Origin: JAYZQT01 sp964412235
GTDB taxonomy: Bacteria; Pseudomonadota; Alphaproteobacteria; MPNO01; UBA830
Length of the DNA stretch: 64,000 nucleotides
Assembly (NCBI GenBank): GCA_964412235.1
Contig: CAYPNT010000002.1
Coordinates: 1-64,000 of the forward strand
Direction: 5' to 3'
Shown here in pieces: positions 28,044 to 37,139 of this stretch. Under the pieces are notes generated by a model. The model searched no databases. It was not told the DNA's origin and was given only the letters and a program-made list of their open reading frames with translations. Every line of letters begins with the position of its first letter. The first letter of the stretch is position 1. The position numbers were made by a program, and so were the translations under genes.

Positions 28044-30086
28044 CTACTCTCGGTTTCCGATCCAATGCTTATTAGCTAAGTATTGTTCCGTCATTACACC
28101 GGTTTTTTCAACTTCAATCATCTGACTGATGCGCGTTTTCTTATCTGGGTTTTCTTCAGGAATATTATCCAGAGCATCGCGATGCAGCGCGTCGTAGTCC
28201 TCTCCCACAGGACAAACATCCTGGCAACGTCGACAACCGGTTGTTACGCCCGCACCCCGCAATATACTCATCCAGATATGGAAGGTTTCTTTAGATTTTA
28301 CGAGCGCCAGTATATCGTCTGGCTCAGATGCCTTAATAATATTTTCGAAGTGTCCCACTGTCTGGGCAAACCCGTGAGGCGAACGCAGGCGATCACACCC
28401 TGCCCAATCGCGACCCCAATGCTGTACCACGTCACCAGGGCAAGCATTTAAACACCTACCACAATCGGGTCCCTGACATAACGCCTCCGTTTTTGGAACA
28501 TCGGGCTCACAATCAACCGAACAAAGAATACCCGATAGGATTACACGTGGTCCAAACTCTGGGGTTAATAATTGAAGATTTAACCCAAGAGTACCCAACC
28601 CGGCATCTACAGCGGCATGGGTCAACGAGATATGCGACGTTTGTTGTTTTCCGGATTCATTTATATTAAGGGGATTACCGTTAGGGGGTTCTATGACACT
28701 TGCCGGATACCCTCGATCTTCCAACCAGAATGCGAGTTGCAACGCAGCTCCTTCCAAAAGATCAAGGGTTATTTCATCGTTGTAGTGCTTGTGTCGCTCA
28801 TTCCAGTCAGCAATACGAGACGTGCCACTCATGTAACGTTTTGCGAGGACAATTACCCTTCCGGAATCCAAAGGACTGATTTCATAAGGGCGTTTTGGTG
28901 CACCAGGAGGTGGATTAGCATTTAACACGGCCCCATCAGCAATGCCTATCAAGTCAATACCAAGTTCGCGAGCTCTTTGTTTAATTTGTCCGGCGGTCAA
29001 AGCCACACGCACGGCTGGCAGCGCTGTCAAATCAGGTATTTTTTGGTTTTGTTCCGTTATATTTAGATCAGAAACCTCCGCGAGTTCCGCTTGCACTCTC
29101 TTATATTCTTGGAGTTGTCGCGCAACCATTCCCTTGTAACCCTCCGGCCCGACCCAACGAATATTCCAGTCATCTAAACCATCAACGTGGCCGCCAGTCT
29201 TTCGAACATCCTTAAAAGTTCTGGCTTTTGCCACCTTTTCAGGGGTCTTTTCAGGTATCTGCTTCTGAACCTCCGCCAAATGGGCATGATAATCATTCCC
29301 CACCGGGCAAACAGCTAAACACCTTGGGCAATCACCAAACGAGCCCACTACTCGAACCAAACCCTGCCAAAACCCGAACACCTCCTTGTCGCTAAGCAGC
29401 TCGCGTTTCTTTTCTCGGTCTTGATGGACAAACCCGCGTATAAAGTTCTGAATAGTGGTGTAGCCGTATTCTTGGGCTTCAGTTGTGCAAGCCCGTTTAT
29501 CAATACCAAAATGGCGCACAGCATCGGGAGGACACGAATAAAGACACCGACTACATGATTCTCCAATACAAACTTGTTCCGTAATCGGTTGATCCGCGTC
29601 AATCCTTGCCTCGGTGAGAACGCCTGTTAGATATATGCGTGGCCCGAACTCTGGGGTCAGAATATTAACCTCAAGGCCCATTGTTCCCAAACCCGCCTCG
29701 ATGCCTAAATGCCGGGTGCTGAGTTGGCCATAGCTAGCCCCCTTATAGTCCCAGTGGGTTTCCTGCGAAGTGCTGATAAATGAGGGAAAACCCTGCCGCT
29801 GAAGCCACTCAGCCACCCGATAGGCACATTTATCAATTTCACGCAGAACAAGATTATCGAGATATTGGACCGGGAGGCTGGTTCGAGCCCGAAAAGCCCC
29901 GGCGGGAATACGCTTGGCGATAACAACAACGCTTTTTGTGAAAGGAGAAATGCGTTGCGGTGTTTGTGGCCATTTTGGATCAGGCGGAAATTCGTTGAGA
30001 GTTCCGGCATTAGCTATTCCGACAAGGTCTGCTCCGAGTTCCTTTGCCTTGGCCTTTATAGCGGCAGTTTTAACGTCGGACACCAT
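28044..30086 (-). CDS. tandem-duplicated double-[4Fe-4S] protein, reductive dehalogenase/QueG-like
   Basis: 680 residues built from two homologous halves (about 1-330 and 365-680). Half 1 has cysteines 173, 178, 181, 185 and 200, then 253, 256 and 260. Half 2 has 537, 542, 545, 549 and 564, then 618, 621 and 625, so every cysteine recurs at +364 or +365. AGLGTMGL (131-138) and AGLGTLGL (495-502) as well as PEFGPR (145 and 509) repeat in register. Upstream of the clusters each half resembles the corrinoid-binding region of epoxyqueuosine reductase/reductive dehalogenases. There is no signal peptide or Tat motif, so it is cytoplasmic. The reaction is unknown; a reductive, possibly cobalamin-dependent step is inferred. 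It lies 12 bp after the quinone-oxidoreductase-like gene. Confidence 0.85.
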   Translation of the reverse strand: MVSDVKTAAIKAKAKELGADLVGIANAGTLNEFPPDPKWPQTPQRISPFTKSVVVIAKRIPAGAFRARTSLPVQYLDNLVLREIDKCAYRVAEWLQRQGFPSFISTSQETHWDYKGASYGQLSTRHLGIEAGLGTMGLEVNILTPEFGPRIYLTGVLTEARIDADQPITEQVCIGESCSRCLYSCPPDAVRHFGIDKRACTTEAQEYGYTTIQNFIRGFVHQDREKKRELLSDKEVFGFWQGLVRVVGSFGDCPRCLAVCPVGNDYHAHLAEVQKQIPEKTPEKVAKARTFKDVRKTGGHVDGLDDWNIRWVGPEGYKGMVARQLQEYKRVQAELAEVSDLNITEQNQKIPDLTALPAVRVALTAGQIKQRARELGIDLIGIADGAVLNANPPPGAPKRPYEISPLDSGRVIVLAKRYMSGTSRIADWNERHKHYNDEITLDLLEGAALQLAFWLEDRGYPASVIEPPNGNPLNINESGKQQTSHISLTHAAVDAGLGTLGLNLQLLTPEFGPRVILSGILCSVDCEPDVPKTEALCQGPDCGRCLNACPGDVVQHWGRDWAGCDRLRSPHGFAQTVGHFENIIKASEPDDILALVKSKETFHIWMSILRGAGVTTGCRRCQDVCPVGEDYDALHRDALDNIPEENPDKKTRISQMIEVEKTGVMTEQYLANKHWIGNRE

Positions 30087-30098
30087 CGGGCTATCTAA

Positions 30099-31091
30099 TC
30101 AATCCACCAGTGCGGGCTTTAAAACAATTTTGCCACGGAGGTCTCGCGAATCTAATAACTCGTGTGCCTTACGAACCTCAGCAAGTGGTATTAGCTCGTG
30201 GATCGCCGGATTAAGCTCGCCCGCCTCAAAACGTTTTATTACTTCATACAAAATGCGTTGGCGTGTCGTAACATCCTGATCAAAAGTGTGCCAAGAAAAA
30301 CATCGTACGCCAGGGCTCTTACCCAAATGCATTCGCATTGCGGCGAAGGTCTCCTGGTCAGGCAAACCATCCAAGGCATTAAATGAAACGATCGTACCGA
30401 ACGGAGCTAACATGTTAAGATTGTCGGTGAATTTTTGACCAATGAGTTGATCCAATATGAGCCCGACGCCCCGTCCATTCGTAATATCCAAGACACGCTC
30501 GGCGACAGAGGTGCTCGAATAGTCTATTGTATGATCAGCACCAAACTCGCTAACAAACCTGCATTTTTCCGCTGAGCTCGCACCAGCAATCACTCTCATC
30601 CGGAGTGCTCTGGCCAGATCCACCACCGCCGTCCCCACACCCCCGGAAGCACCGTTTACATAAACGGTTTGATCCTCTGCTCCGTGAGCCACCTCTTTTA
30701 AAAGACACCATGCAATCGCGTAATTGGGAATGCATACAGCTGCATCTAGATCAACGCTCTCTGGCAATATCGCGACCAAATCTTTTGAAACGGCGTTGAT
30801 CTCAGCATGATGCCCACCACCGGTCCCAAAAACTAAAACGGGTTGCCCAACGCTAAACCCATCAGTGCCGGCTCCAACCGAGACTATATGACCGGACATT
30901 TCATTGCCGATAATGGCAGGTAGTTTTGGCATCCATTTATAAATTCCGGAACGGAGTAAATAATCCGGTTTGCCAACGCCAAAAGACGTAGCCTTCACAA
31001 GGACCTCGCCGGGACCCGGCGTTGGGTCCGGTAAATTCACGTATTCGAGTACCTCGGGACCCCCAGTCTTTTTAAATTGGACCGCTTTCAT
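30099..31091 (-). CDS. zinc-free MDR oxidoreductase (quinone oxidoreductase family)
   Basis: 330 residues of the medium-chain dehydrogenase/reductase fold. The N-terminal GroES-like domain contains PGPGEVLVKATSFGVGKPDY and GNEMSGHIVSVGAG. The Rossmann motif is VNGASGGVGTAVVDLA (about 144-159), whose Ala/Ser-rich form suggests NADPH. The catalytic-zinc Cys/His pair of alcohol dehydrogenases is absent, placing it with quinone oxidoreductases and enoyl reductases. It probably reduces a conjugated ketone or enone. It overlaps the upstream permease gene by 4 bp, so they are co-translated. Confidence 0.88.
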   Translation of the reverse strand: MKAVQFKKTGGPEVLEYVNLPDPTPGPGEVLVKATSFGVGKPDYLLRSGIYKWMPKLPAIIGNEMSGHIVSVGAGTDGFSVGQPVLVFGTGGGHHAEINAVSKDLVAILPESVDLDAAVCIPNYAIAWCLLKEVAHGAEDQTVYVNGASGGVGTAVVDLARALRMRVIAGASSAEKCRFVSEFGADHTIDYSSTSVAERVLDITNGRGVGLILDQLIGQKFTDNLNMLAPFGTIVSFNALDGLPDQETFAAMRMHLGKSPGVRCFSWHTFDQDVTTRQRILYEVIKRFEAGELNPAIHELIPLAEVRKAHELLDSRDLRGKIVLKPALVD

Positions 31092-32008
31092 TTACCAAGC
31101 TCCCTCGGGTTTCTGCTAGACAAGGTTACACCGCCAACGATCAGAGCAGCGCCAAGTATATGGAACATACCAATACCTTCTCCCAGAAAAGGCACAGCAA
31201 AAATAGCGGCGAAGACGGGTGTCAGATACATATAAAACCCCGCGCGGTTTGGACCAATACGCACGATCGCGTAATTCCACAAAAAAATTGCACAGATTGA
31301 AGGAAAAATGGCCACAAAACCCAAGCAGGTCCAGGCCTTTACACCCCAATTAACCGCTCCCCCTAAGGAGATTTCATAAACGAAAAACGGCAGATGACAG
31401 AGGGCCCCTACTGCGCAAATGATCGTCATCACGGTTAAAGGGTGGAGGGTGCCGGGAAGCAATTTAATTACAATGCCGTACGCCGCCAACCCAAGATTAC
31501 AAACTATTAAGATGATATCACCTGCATTAAAAGACAAATCAAATAAGGTTGATAATTTTCCGCGCGCGACCATGTAAAGTAATCCGGCAATTGCTATTAA
31601 TACGCCTAGCCATTGTGTTGAAGTAGTGTGCTGCCTCAGAAAAATCCAAGATAACAAAACTGTTAGGACGGGCATTGACCCCTGTATCACACCCGCATTT
31701 ATAGCTTCAGTGTAGGTTAGCGCAACGTAGGTTAAGCCAGCCCCCATGAATGGCATCAAAAACCCAGCGAGACACAACAATTTCCAGTTTTGCAAGATCC
31801 ACTCGCGGTCACTAATGAGGTGCCTAATCGCGAATGGGACTAACAGGAGTGCCCCAGCGCTCCAACGAGTAAACCCAAGAACGAAGGGTTGCACATCGCC
31901 GGCCGCCCACCGTCCCATAACATAATTAAGGCCGTAAATTAGCATTGCCAATAGCATCATCATATGGACAACGCCCTCGCGGTCTGCTGCGTGCGGGTCT
32001 TCAGGCAA
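31088..32008 (-). CDS. EamA/DMT-family permease
   Basis: 306 residues, about ten hydrophobic helices in two five-helix repeats. The first repeat begins MMMLLAMLIYGLNYVMGRWA (about 16-35) and includes GLTYVALTYTEAINAGVIQG. The second begins near AGDIILIVCNLGLAAYGIVI and includes SICAIFLWNYAIVRIG. The family exports or imports small metabolites such as amino acids. The position inside a catabolic-looking operon suggests movement of its substrate or a product. Substrate unknown. Confidence 0.88.
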   Translation of the reverse strand: MPEDPHAADREGVVHMMMLLAMLIYGLNYVMGRWAAGDVQPFVLGFTRWSAGALLLVPFAIRHLISDREWILQNWKLLCLAGFLMPFMGAGLTYVALTYTEAINAGVIQGSMPVLTVLLSWIFLRQHTTSTQWLGVLIAIAGLLYMVARGKLSTLFDLSFNAGDIILIVCNLGLAAYGIVIKLLPGTLHPLTVMTIICAVGALCHLPFFVYEISLGGAVNWGVKAWTCLGFVAIFPSICAIFLWNYAIVRIGPNRAGFYMYLTPVFAAIFAVPFLGEGIGMFHILGAALIVGGVTLSSRNPRELGK

Positions 32009-32080
32009 TATACTGTCTCTTTAAAAAGGGTCGTCGTCCTCTACGCTGTGGGGCACATACGATTGCGATTTTGGCGATCT

Positions 32081-32914
32081 TTACGCGTTCTGAGCAAATT
32101 GGGGGTCCGTGTATTGAGAATTATGCTTAATCATCATCTCAATCAGTTCGTTCATGCTCTCTTCCGTTGGGACCGGGTCCTCGTCCCAATAACCATACTC
32201 ATCCACACCCCGGACTAAGGTGGCGGGCCGACGTTCTAGGGTCGATTTAACGTGAGGAGGAATAAGGAAAAATGAATACCCTATACGAACACTCTCGGTA
32301 TTGTTCGGCCCTGACGCATGTGCAGTGCGCTCATTATGTATTGAAAATTGGCCTTGCTCCAATTCCATATGCACCGCCTTATTTTCATCAAGACCTCTTA
32401 TTGTTTGACCACGACCCAGAAGGTTTTTCTTCTCCCCCTGGGCATCCCCGGGTGCATTTTCATGAGATTCATCATGGTCGTAGCCATGATGATGTGAAGC
32501 GGGCATAGCCCGCATACATCCATTAGTAATATTTGCCGGCGTCAACGCCACCCAACAGGTCACCATGTCATGGGGTTCACAACCAAAATACGCCGAATCC
32601 TGGTGCCAAGATACGAAGGAGCCGTCCCCTGCAGGCTTCACCCAGAACCGCGACCCAAATGCTAGAATATTGGGTCCGATCAGATCCTCTGCAGCGTCAA
32701 GAATAGCCGGTTCACGAATAAAGTCCCATGTCTCCCTCATGGTTAGATGCCCTTTGAGCTTAAACAAGCCGGGATTGACGCCATGTTCCTTTTCAAAACG
32801 CTCCGCCCCTGCCAGAAGCTCGTTACACCGTTCCTTTGAAATACCCTCTAGTGGAAATAAATATCCCTCTCGGTGATAGTGTTCAATTTGTTCGTCGGTC
32901 AGCACCTTTCCCAT
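32081..32914 (-). CDS. phytanoyl-CoA dioxygenase (PhyH) family Fe(II)/2-oxoglutarate oxygenase
   Basis: 277 residues. The iron triad is His104 and Asp106 in WHQDSAYFG with distal His199 in NERTAHASGPN; Arg210 in VRIGYSFF likely binds 2-oxoglutarate. Because the acidic ligand Asp106 is present, hydroxylation rather than halogenation is expected. The His-rich loop HHHGYDHDESHEN (141-153) is unusual. Substrate unknown. It is first in the minus-strand run phyH-eamA-MDR-Fe/S-ligase, 72 bp upstream of the permease, and divergent from a monooxygenase gene across 148 bp. Confidence 0.88.
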   Translation of the reverse strand: MGKVLTDEQIEHYHREGYLFPLEGISKERCNELLAGAERFEKEHGVNPGLFKLKGHLTMRETWDFIREPAILDAAEDLIGPNILAFGSRFWVKPAGDGSFVSWHQDSAYFGCEPHDMVTCWVALTPANITNGCMRAMPASHHHGYDHDESHENAPGDAQGEKKNLLGRGQTIRGLDENKAVHMELEQGQFSIHNERTAHASGPNNTESVRIGYSFFLIPPHVKSTLERRPATLVRGVDEYGYWDEDPVPTEESMNELIEMMIKHNSQYTDPQFAQNA

Positions 32915-33062
32915 ACCGGCTCTTTCTCCATCTTTTCGCGTTTGTTTCGTTGGCGAGAGTCAGAATGAGACTAACAGGATGTGTTTTTATGGCAAATATA
33001 TTGTGCAATTCAACGTTTTGCTTGATGATCCAACAAAGTAATTTCATGCAATTGCTCCCCGA

Positions 33063-34250
33063 GTGAACATGCCGTCTACGATACAAAGTCATAGCAAATT
33101 AGAGCTACCAACCGCGGATTTGTTTTATTCACGCGCGGAAGCACTTCAGCCAACGTTGAGAGAACGCGCCGCGAGTTGCGAAGCTAATAAATGTGTCTCG
33201 GCAGAATCGATAGCGGATTTTAAAAAAGCCGAGCTAACTAAGATAACACAGCCAACACGATTTGGCGGATATGCCATGGGGTGGGACGTATTATGTGGAG
33301 TTGCACAACGGTTGTGCAGAGCTGACGGGGCTCAGGGCTGGGTACAAGCAATCATGGCGGACCATGCACAACTGTTGGGAACATTTCCTCTACAAGCCCA
33401 AGAAGATGTATGGAAAGACAATCCAAATGCTGTTCTGTCAGCTTCCTTTGATCCAACGGGTATTGCTACACCTGTCCATAACGGTTTCAAATTGTCGGGC
33501 CGTTATGGATTTGCCAGCGGAATAGACTATGCAGACTGGTTAATTTGTGCTGGTTTTATAAGAAACGGTGACAAGAAGGACGGTCCCCATTTTTTCCTTT
33601 TACGGCGCACAGATGTCAAAGTAATAGACGACTGGCATACGATCGGTCTTGAAGGAACAGGATCGAAAAGTTTTGAAGTAGAAGATGTATTTGTTCCGGA
33701 ATATGGGATATTAGATGGTAATCTCGCGCGCCAAGGACGCGGTCCTGGATCAAAAGCGCATCCGCAGGGGGTGTATCGCTTGCCGCGCGGCTTTCTGACC
33801 CCTGCTATCTTTGCGGCCATGACGATAGGAATGGCCCAAGGGTTGCTGGATGAGTGGCTCAAATACACTAAAAAGCGAATTTCGCGAGGGACAAAAGTCA
33901 GCGAAAAACCTTCAAGTCATATTGTTGCTGGTGAGTGCGGTGCGGCCATTGAGGCCGCCAAGGCTTTAAACACAACGACCATTGTCGAGGCCATGGCATT
34001 GTTAAATACGGGAACCGAATTATCGCAACTCGAGTTACTCGAAGCCAAGCGAAATTCGTCTTGGGCCTGCCGAACCGCATTAAACTCCGGAACACGTTTA
34101 TTCAACGCAGCCGGTGGCCGAGCCATATTCCGTGACAACCCACTAGAACGAAAATACCGGAATTTGCTGGCCAGCGCTGCTCACCATATTGTCGATTGGG
34201 AGACCAGTGCTCTCGAAAGCGGCCGTACGATGATAGACGAGCTAGGCTAA
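33063..34250 (+). CDS. acyl-CoA dehydrogenase-fold flavin monooxygenase (HsaA/HpaB-like)
   Basis: 395 residues. The fold follows acyl-CoA dehydrogenase: an N-terminal helical domain (RFGGYAMGWDVLCGVAQRL, RADGAQGWVQAI), a beta domain (GFKLSGRYGFASGIDYADWL, about 141-160), and a C-terminal helical domain (LFNAAGGRAIFRDNPLERKY) typical of group D two-component hydroxylases. The conserved catalytic Glu of true dehydrogenases is not apparent. Such enzymes need reduced flavin from a separate reductase, not seen nearby. The substrate is probably aromatic or polycyclic, by analogy with HsaA. Start is GTG at 33063 or ATG at 33069; neither has a strong Shine-Dalgarno. Confidence 0.85.
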   Translation: MNMPSTIQSHSKLELPTADLFYSRAEALQPTLRERAASCEANKCVSAESIADFKKAELTKITQPTRFGGYAMGWDVLCGVAQRLCRADGAQGWVQAIMADHAQLLGTFPLQAQEDVWKDNPNAVLSASFDPTGIATPVHNGFKLSGRYGFASGIDYADWLICAGFIRNGDKKDGPHFFLLRRTDVKVIDDWHTIGLEGTGSKSFEVEDVFVPEYGILDGNLARQGRGPGSKAHPQGVYRLPRGFLTPAIFAAMTIGMAQGLLDEWLKYTKKRISRGTKVSEKPSSHIVAGECGAAIEAAKALNTTTIVEAMALLNTGTELSQLELLEAKRNSSWACRTALNSGTRLFNAAGGRAIFRDNPLERKYRNLLASAAHHIVDWETSALESGRTMIDELG

Positions 34251-34330
34251 GCTCGCGTAGCGGTTAGAACGACCTGGACTGATATAAACAACCAATAAAG
34301 GCAAGTGTGCAACGAAAGTTTCTATTGCCC

Positions 34331-37030
34331 TTAAGCAGCATCTAACATATTGCGGATAACATATTGCAGGATGCCACCGTGCTTGTAGTAGTCTAGCTCG
34401 TCCAACGTATCTATTCGGCACAAAAGTTTGATCTTTGAATTGGAGCCATCCTGACGATGTATTGTGCAAAGCAATTCACCTCGGGGGCGGAGGTTTTCGG
34501 CAATACCCTCGATGTCCAAGGTCTCAGAACCATCCAAGTGGAGTGAAAGTCTTGTATCGTTATCGGTAAACTGAAGTGGTAAGACGCCCATTCCGATTAG
34601 ATTAGACCTATGGATCCGCTCGAAACTCTCAACGATAACCGCACTAGCACCAAGCAACTTAGTACCCTTAGCCGCCCAGTCGCGAGATGAGCCTGTTCCA
34701 TATTCCTTCCCTCCAACTATCACCAATGGCACACCCTCGTGCGCATACCTTATCGCGGCATCATATACGGGCAATTCCTCGCCCGAAGGATGATGTTTTG
34801 TGAAGCCCCCTTCTATCCCCGGCACCATCTCATTACGAATACGAATATTTGCGAAGGTTCCCCGCATCATAACTTCGTGATTTCCTCTTCGTGAACCGTA
34901 AGAATTAAACTGGGCGGGCCGAATTTGACGTTCAAGTAGATATTCTCCCGCTGGACTTTCACGCTGAATAGAGCCAGCGGGTGAAATGTGGTCGGTAGTC
35001 ACGGAGTCGGCGAGTATCAACAAAGGACGGGCGCCAATAACGTCAGTGATAGCATCGGGTTCACGCTCCATCCCCTCAAAAAACGAGGGAAACTTCACAT
35101 ACGTACTTGTGTCCTGCCAGGCATAGGTTTCAGATGCGGTGCTACTGATCGTGCGCCATTCTTCCGGCCCCTCAAAAACATTGTCGTACCGACTGCGGTA
35201 CATATCCGCCGTCAAACATTCGCGCATGGTGTTATGGATCTCTTCGTTTGTTGGCCAAACGTCACGAAGATAAACTAACTTTCCGTCTTTATCCGTTCCT
35301 AGAGGATCGACAGCGAGATTGATCTTGAGAGAACCTGCGAGTGCGTAGGCAACAACTAATGGAGGCGAGGCAAGAAAGTTCGCGCGCACTTGCTGGTGTA
35401 CGCGCCCCTCAAAATTCCGGTTTCCAGAAAGGACCGCACCGACAACTAAATCTCCCTCATCTATCGCAGTGTCCACTTTTGGTGGCAAGGGACCCGAGTT
35501 TCCGATACAGGTTGTGCAACCAAAACCAACTATGTTGAATCCCAACGCGTCAAGGTCTGTTTGAAGATCCGCTTTTTCAAGATAATCTCTTACTACCTGG
35601 CTTCCAGGCGCGAGTGAGGTCTTAACCCAGGGTTTCACCGTTAGACCCCTAGAGACAGCATTACGCGCAAGCAAACCTGCCCCGATAAGAACTGAGGGGT
35701 TTGATGTGTTCGTACAACTCGTAATTGCCGCAATCACGACATCGCCATCTTCGACCGTAAAGTCACCATGGGTAACCCGAGTATCGAGATCAAAAAATAC
35801 TGGCTCAGAACCCCGATGATCAGAGATGGCTTTAACAGCCGTCGTAGGGACATCATATAATAACACGCGATCTTGTGGGCGCTTCGGCCCAGCAAGCGAT
35901 GGCTCCACAGTGTTTAAATCCAATTCCAGTGTATCGGTAAAGACCGGGTCGAGCGAATTTTGATCACGCCACATTCCCTGAGCCTTCGCGTAGGACTCAA
36001 CTAATGCCACTTTTTCTTCATCTCTACCTGTAAACCTCAGGTAGTCACACGTTTCGGAATCAATTGGAAAAAATCCACATGTCGCACCATACTCTGGCGC
36101 CATATTCCCAATAGTGGCTCTGTCGGGGAGCGCTAACGTGCCAACGCCTGGGCCATAGAATTCCACAAATTTTCCGACTACACCGTGAGCGCGAAGCATT
36201 TGGGTTACCGTCAGCACCAAATCTGTCGCCGTGGTACCCTCTTTGAGGGTTCCCGTGAGCTTAAAGCCGATCACTTCGGGTAGTAACATCGAAATTGGCT
36301 GTCCTAACATTGCAGCCTCAGCCTCTATACCGCCAACACCCCACGACAAAACTGCCATTCCGTTGACCATCGTGGTGTGGCTGTCAGTCCCCACGACGGT
36401 ATCAGGATACGCCAGAGTTCGCCCTTTGCTATCAGAGCCGACCCACACGGTCTGGGACAAATACTCAAGGTTAACCTGATGACAAATGCCCGTCCCCGGA
36501 GGAACCACCCTAAAGTTATTAAAAGCCTTTGAACCCCAGCTTAAAAACTCATATCTCTCTTTGTTTCTCTCAAACTCAAGCTGGACATTTTTGCCGAAGG
36601 CACCATCCGTGCCGTGTTCATCGATCATTACAGAATGATCAATCACCAGATCTACCGCATTCAGGGGGTTTATCTTTTGGGGATCACCGCCAAGCTCAAC
36701 CATTGCGTCTCGCATTGCCGCCAAATCAACGACAGCGGGAACGCCAGTGAAATCCTGAAGCAGGATCCGCGCGGGGCGGTACGCTATTTCAAGATCAGAC
36801 TTTTGGCTCTCTACCCATTTAGCAGCTATTTCTATGTCCTCTAAAGTAACTGACCTGCCGTCTTCGTAACGAAGCAAATTCTCTAATAGGACCTTGAGCG
36901 AATAAGGCATCCTAGAAATATCGCCAAACCCGGCTTCAGATATCGTGTCCAAGCTGAAATAATCATAGGACTTTGAGCCAACCTTTAACGTGCGGCGGGC
37001 TTTAAGCGTATCCTGTCCGGTTGCGCTCAC
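34331..37030 (-). CDS. acnA: aconitate hydratase A
   Basis: 899 residues, the usual length for AcnA/IRP1-type aconitases. Cluster cysteines appear in AAITSCTNTSNPSVLIGAGL and GCTTCIGNSGPLP. Other signatures are GTDSHTTMVNGMAVLSWGVG and, in the C-terminal swivel domain, GKEYGTGSSRDWAAKG. It isomerises citrate to isocitrate in the TCA cycle with a [4Fe-4S] cluster. It is divergent from the ccm operon across about 109 bp, an arrangement seen widely in alphaproteobacteria. Confidence 0.98.
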   Translation of the reverse strand: MSATGQDTLKARRTLKVGSKSYDYFSLDTISEAGFGDISRMPYSLKVLLENLLRYEDGRSVTLEDIEIAAKWVESQKSDLEIAYRPARILLQDFTGVPAVVDLAAMRDAMVELGGDPQKINPLNAVDLVIDHSVMIDEHGTDGAFGKNVQLEFERNKERYEFLSWGSKAFNNFRVVPPGTGICHQVNLEYLSQTVWVGSDSKGRTLAYPDTVVGTDSHTTMVNGMAVLSWGVGGIEAEAAMLGQPISMLLPEVIGFKLTGTLKEGTTATDLVLTVTQMLRAHGVVGKFVEFYGPGVGTLALPDRATIGNMAPEYGATCGFFPIDSETCDYLRFTGRDEEKVALVESYAKAQGMWRDQNSLDPVFTDTLELDLNTVEPSLAGPKRPQDRVLLYDVPTTAVKAISDHRGSEPVFFDLDTRVTHGDFTVEDGDVVIAAITSCTNTSNPSVLIGAGLLARNAVSRGLTVKPWVKTSLAPGSQVVRDYLEKADLQTDLDALGFNIVGFGCTTCIGNSGPLPPKVDTAIDEGDLVVGAVLSGNRNFEGRVHQQVRANFLASPPLVVAYALAGSLKINLAVDPLGTDKDGKLVYLRDVWPTNEEIHNTMRECLTADMYRSRYDNVFEGPEEWRTISSTASETYAWQDTSTYVKFPSFFEGMEREPDAITDVIGARPLLILADSVTTDHISPAGSIQRESPAGEYLLERQIRPAQFNSYGSRRGNHEVMMRGTFANIRIRNEMVPGIEGGFTKHHPSGEELPVYDAAIRYAHEGVPLVIVGGKEYGTGSSRDWAAKGTKLLGASAVIVESFERIHRSNLIGMGVLPLQFTDNDTRLSLHLDGSETLDIEGIAENLRPRGELLCTIHRQDGSNSKIKLLCRIDTLDELDYYKHGGILQYVIRNMLDAA

Positions 37031-37139
37031 CTGACGCCTCCCTTGTATAATTGATGTGGCCGGAAACTAACGGCTATTTTTGTTAAATCCAATAGGTATA
37101 ACGATGACAATTGGGCATTTATAAGCTATCCAAAAGTTA

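Noticed and set aside
28044..30086. Firm assignment as a reductive dehalogenase
   Set aside because: The Fe-S pattern is shared with epoxyqueuosine reductase and related proteins, there is no Tat signal and no RdhB anchor gene, so the substrate cannot be named.
32081..32914. PhyH-family protein as a non-heme iron halogenase
   Set aside because: Halogenases of this fold replace the acidic iron ligand with Ala or Gly; here Asp106 is present.
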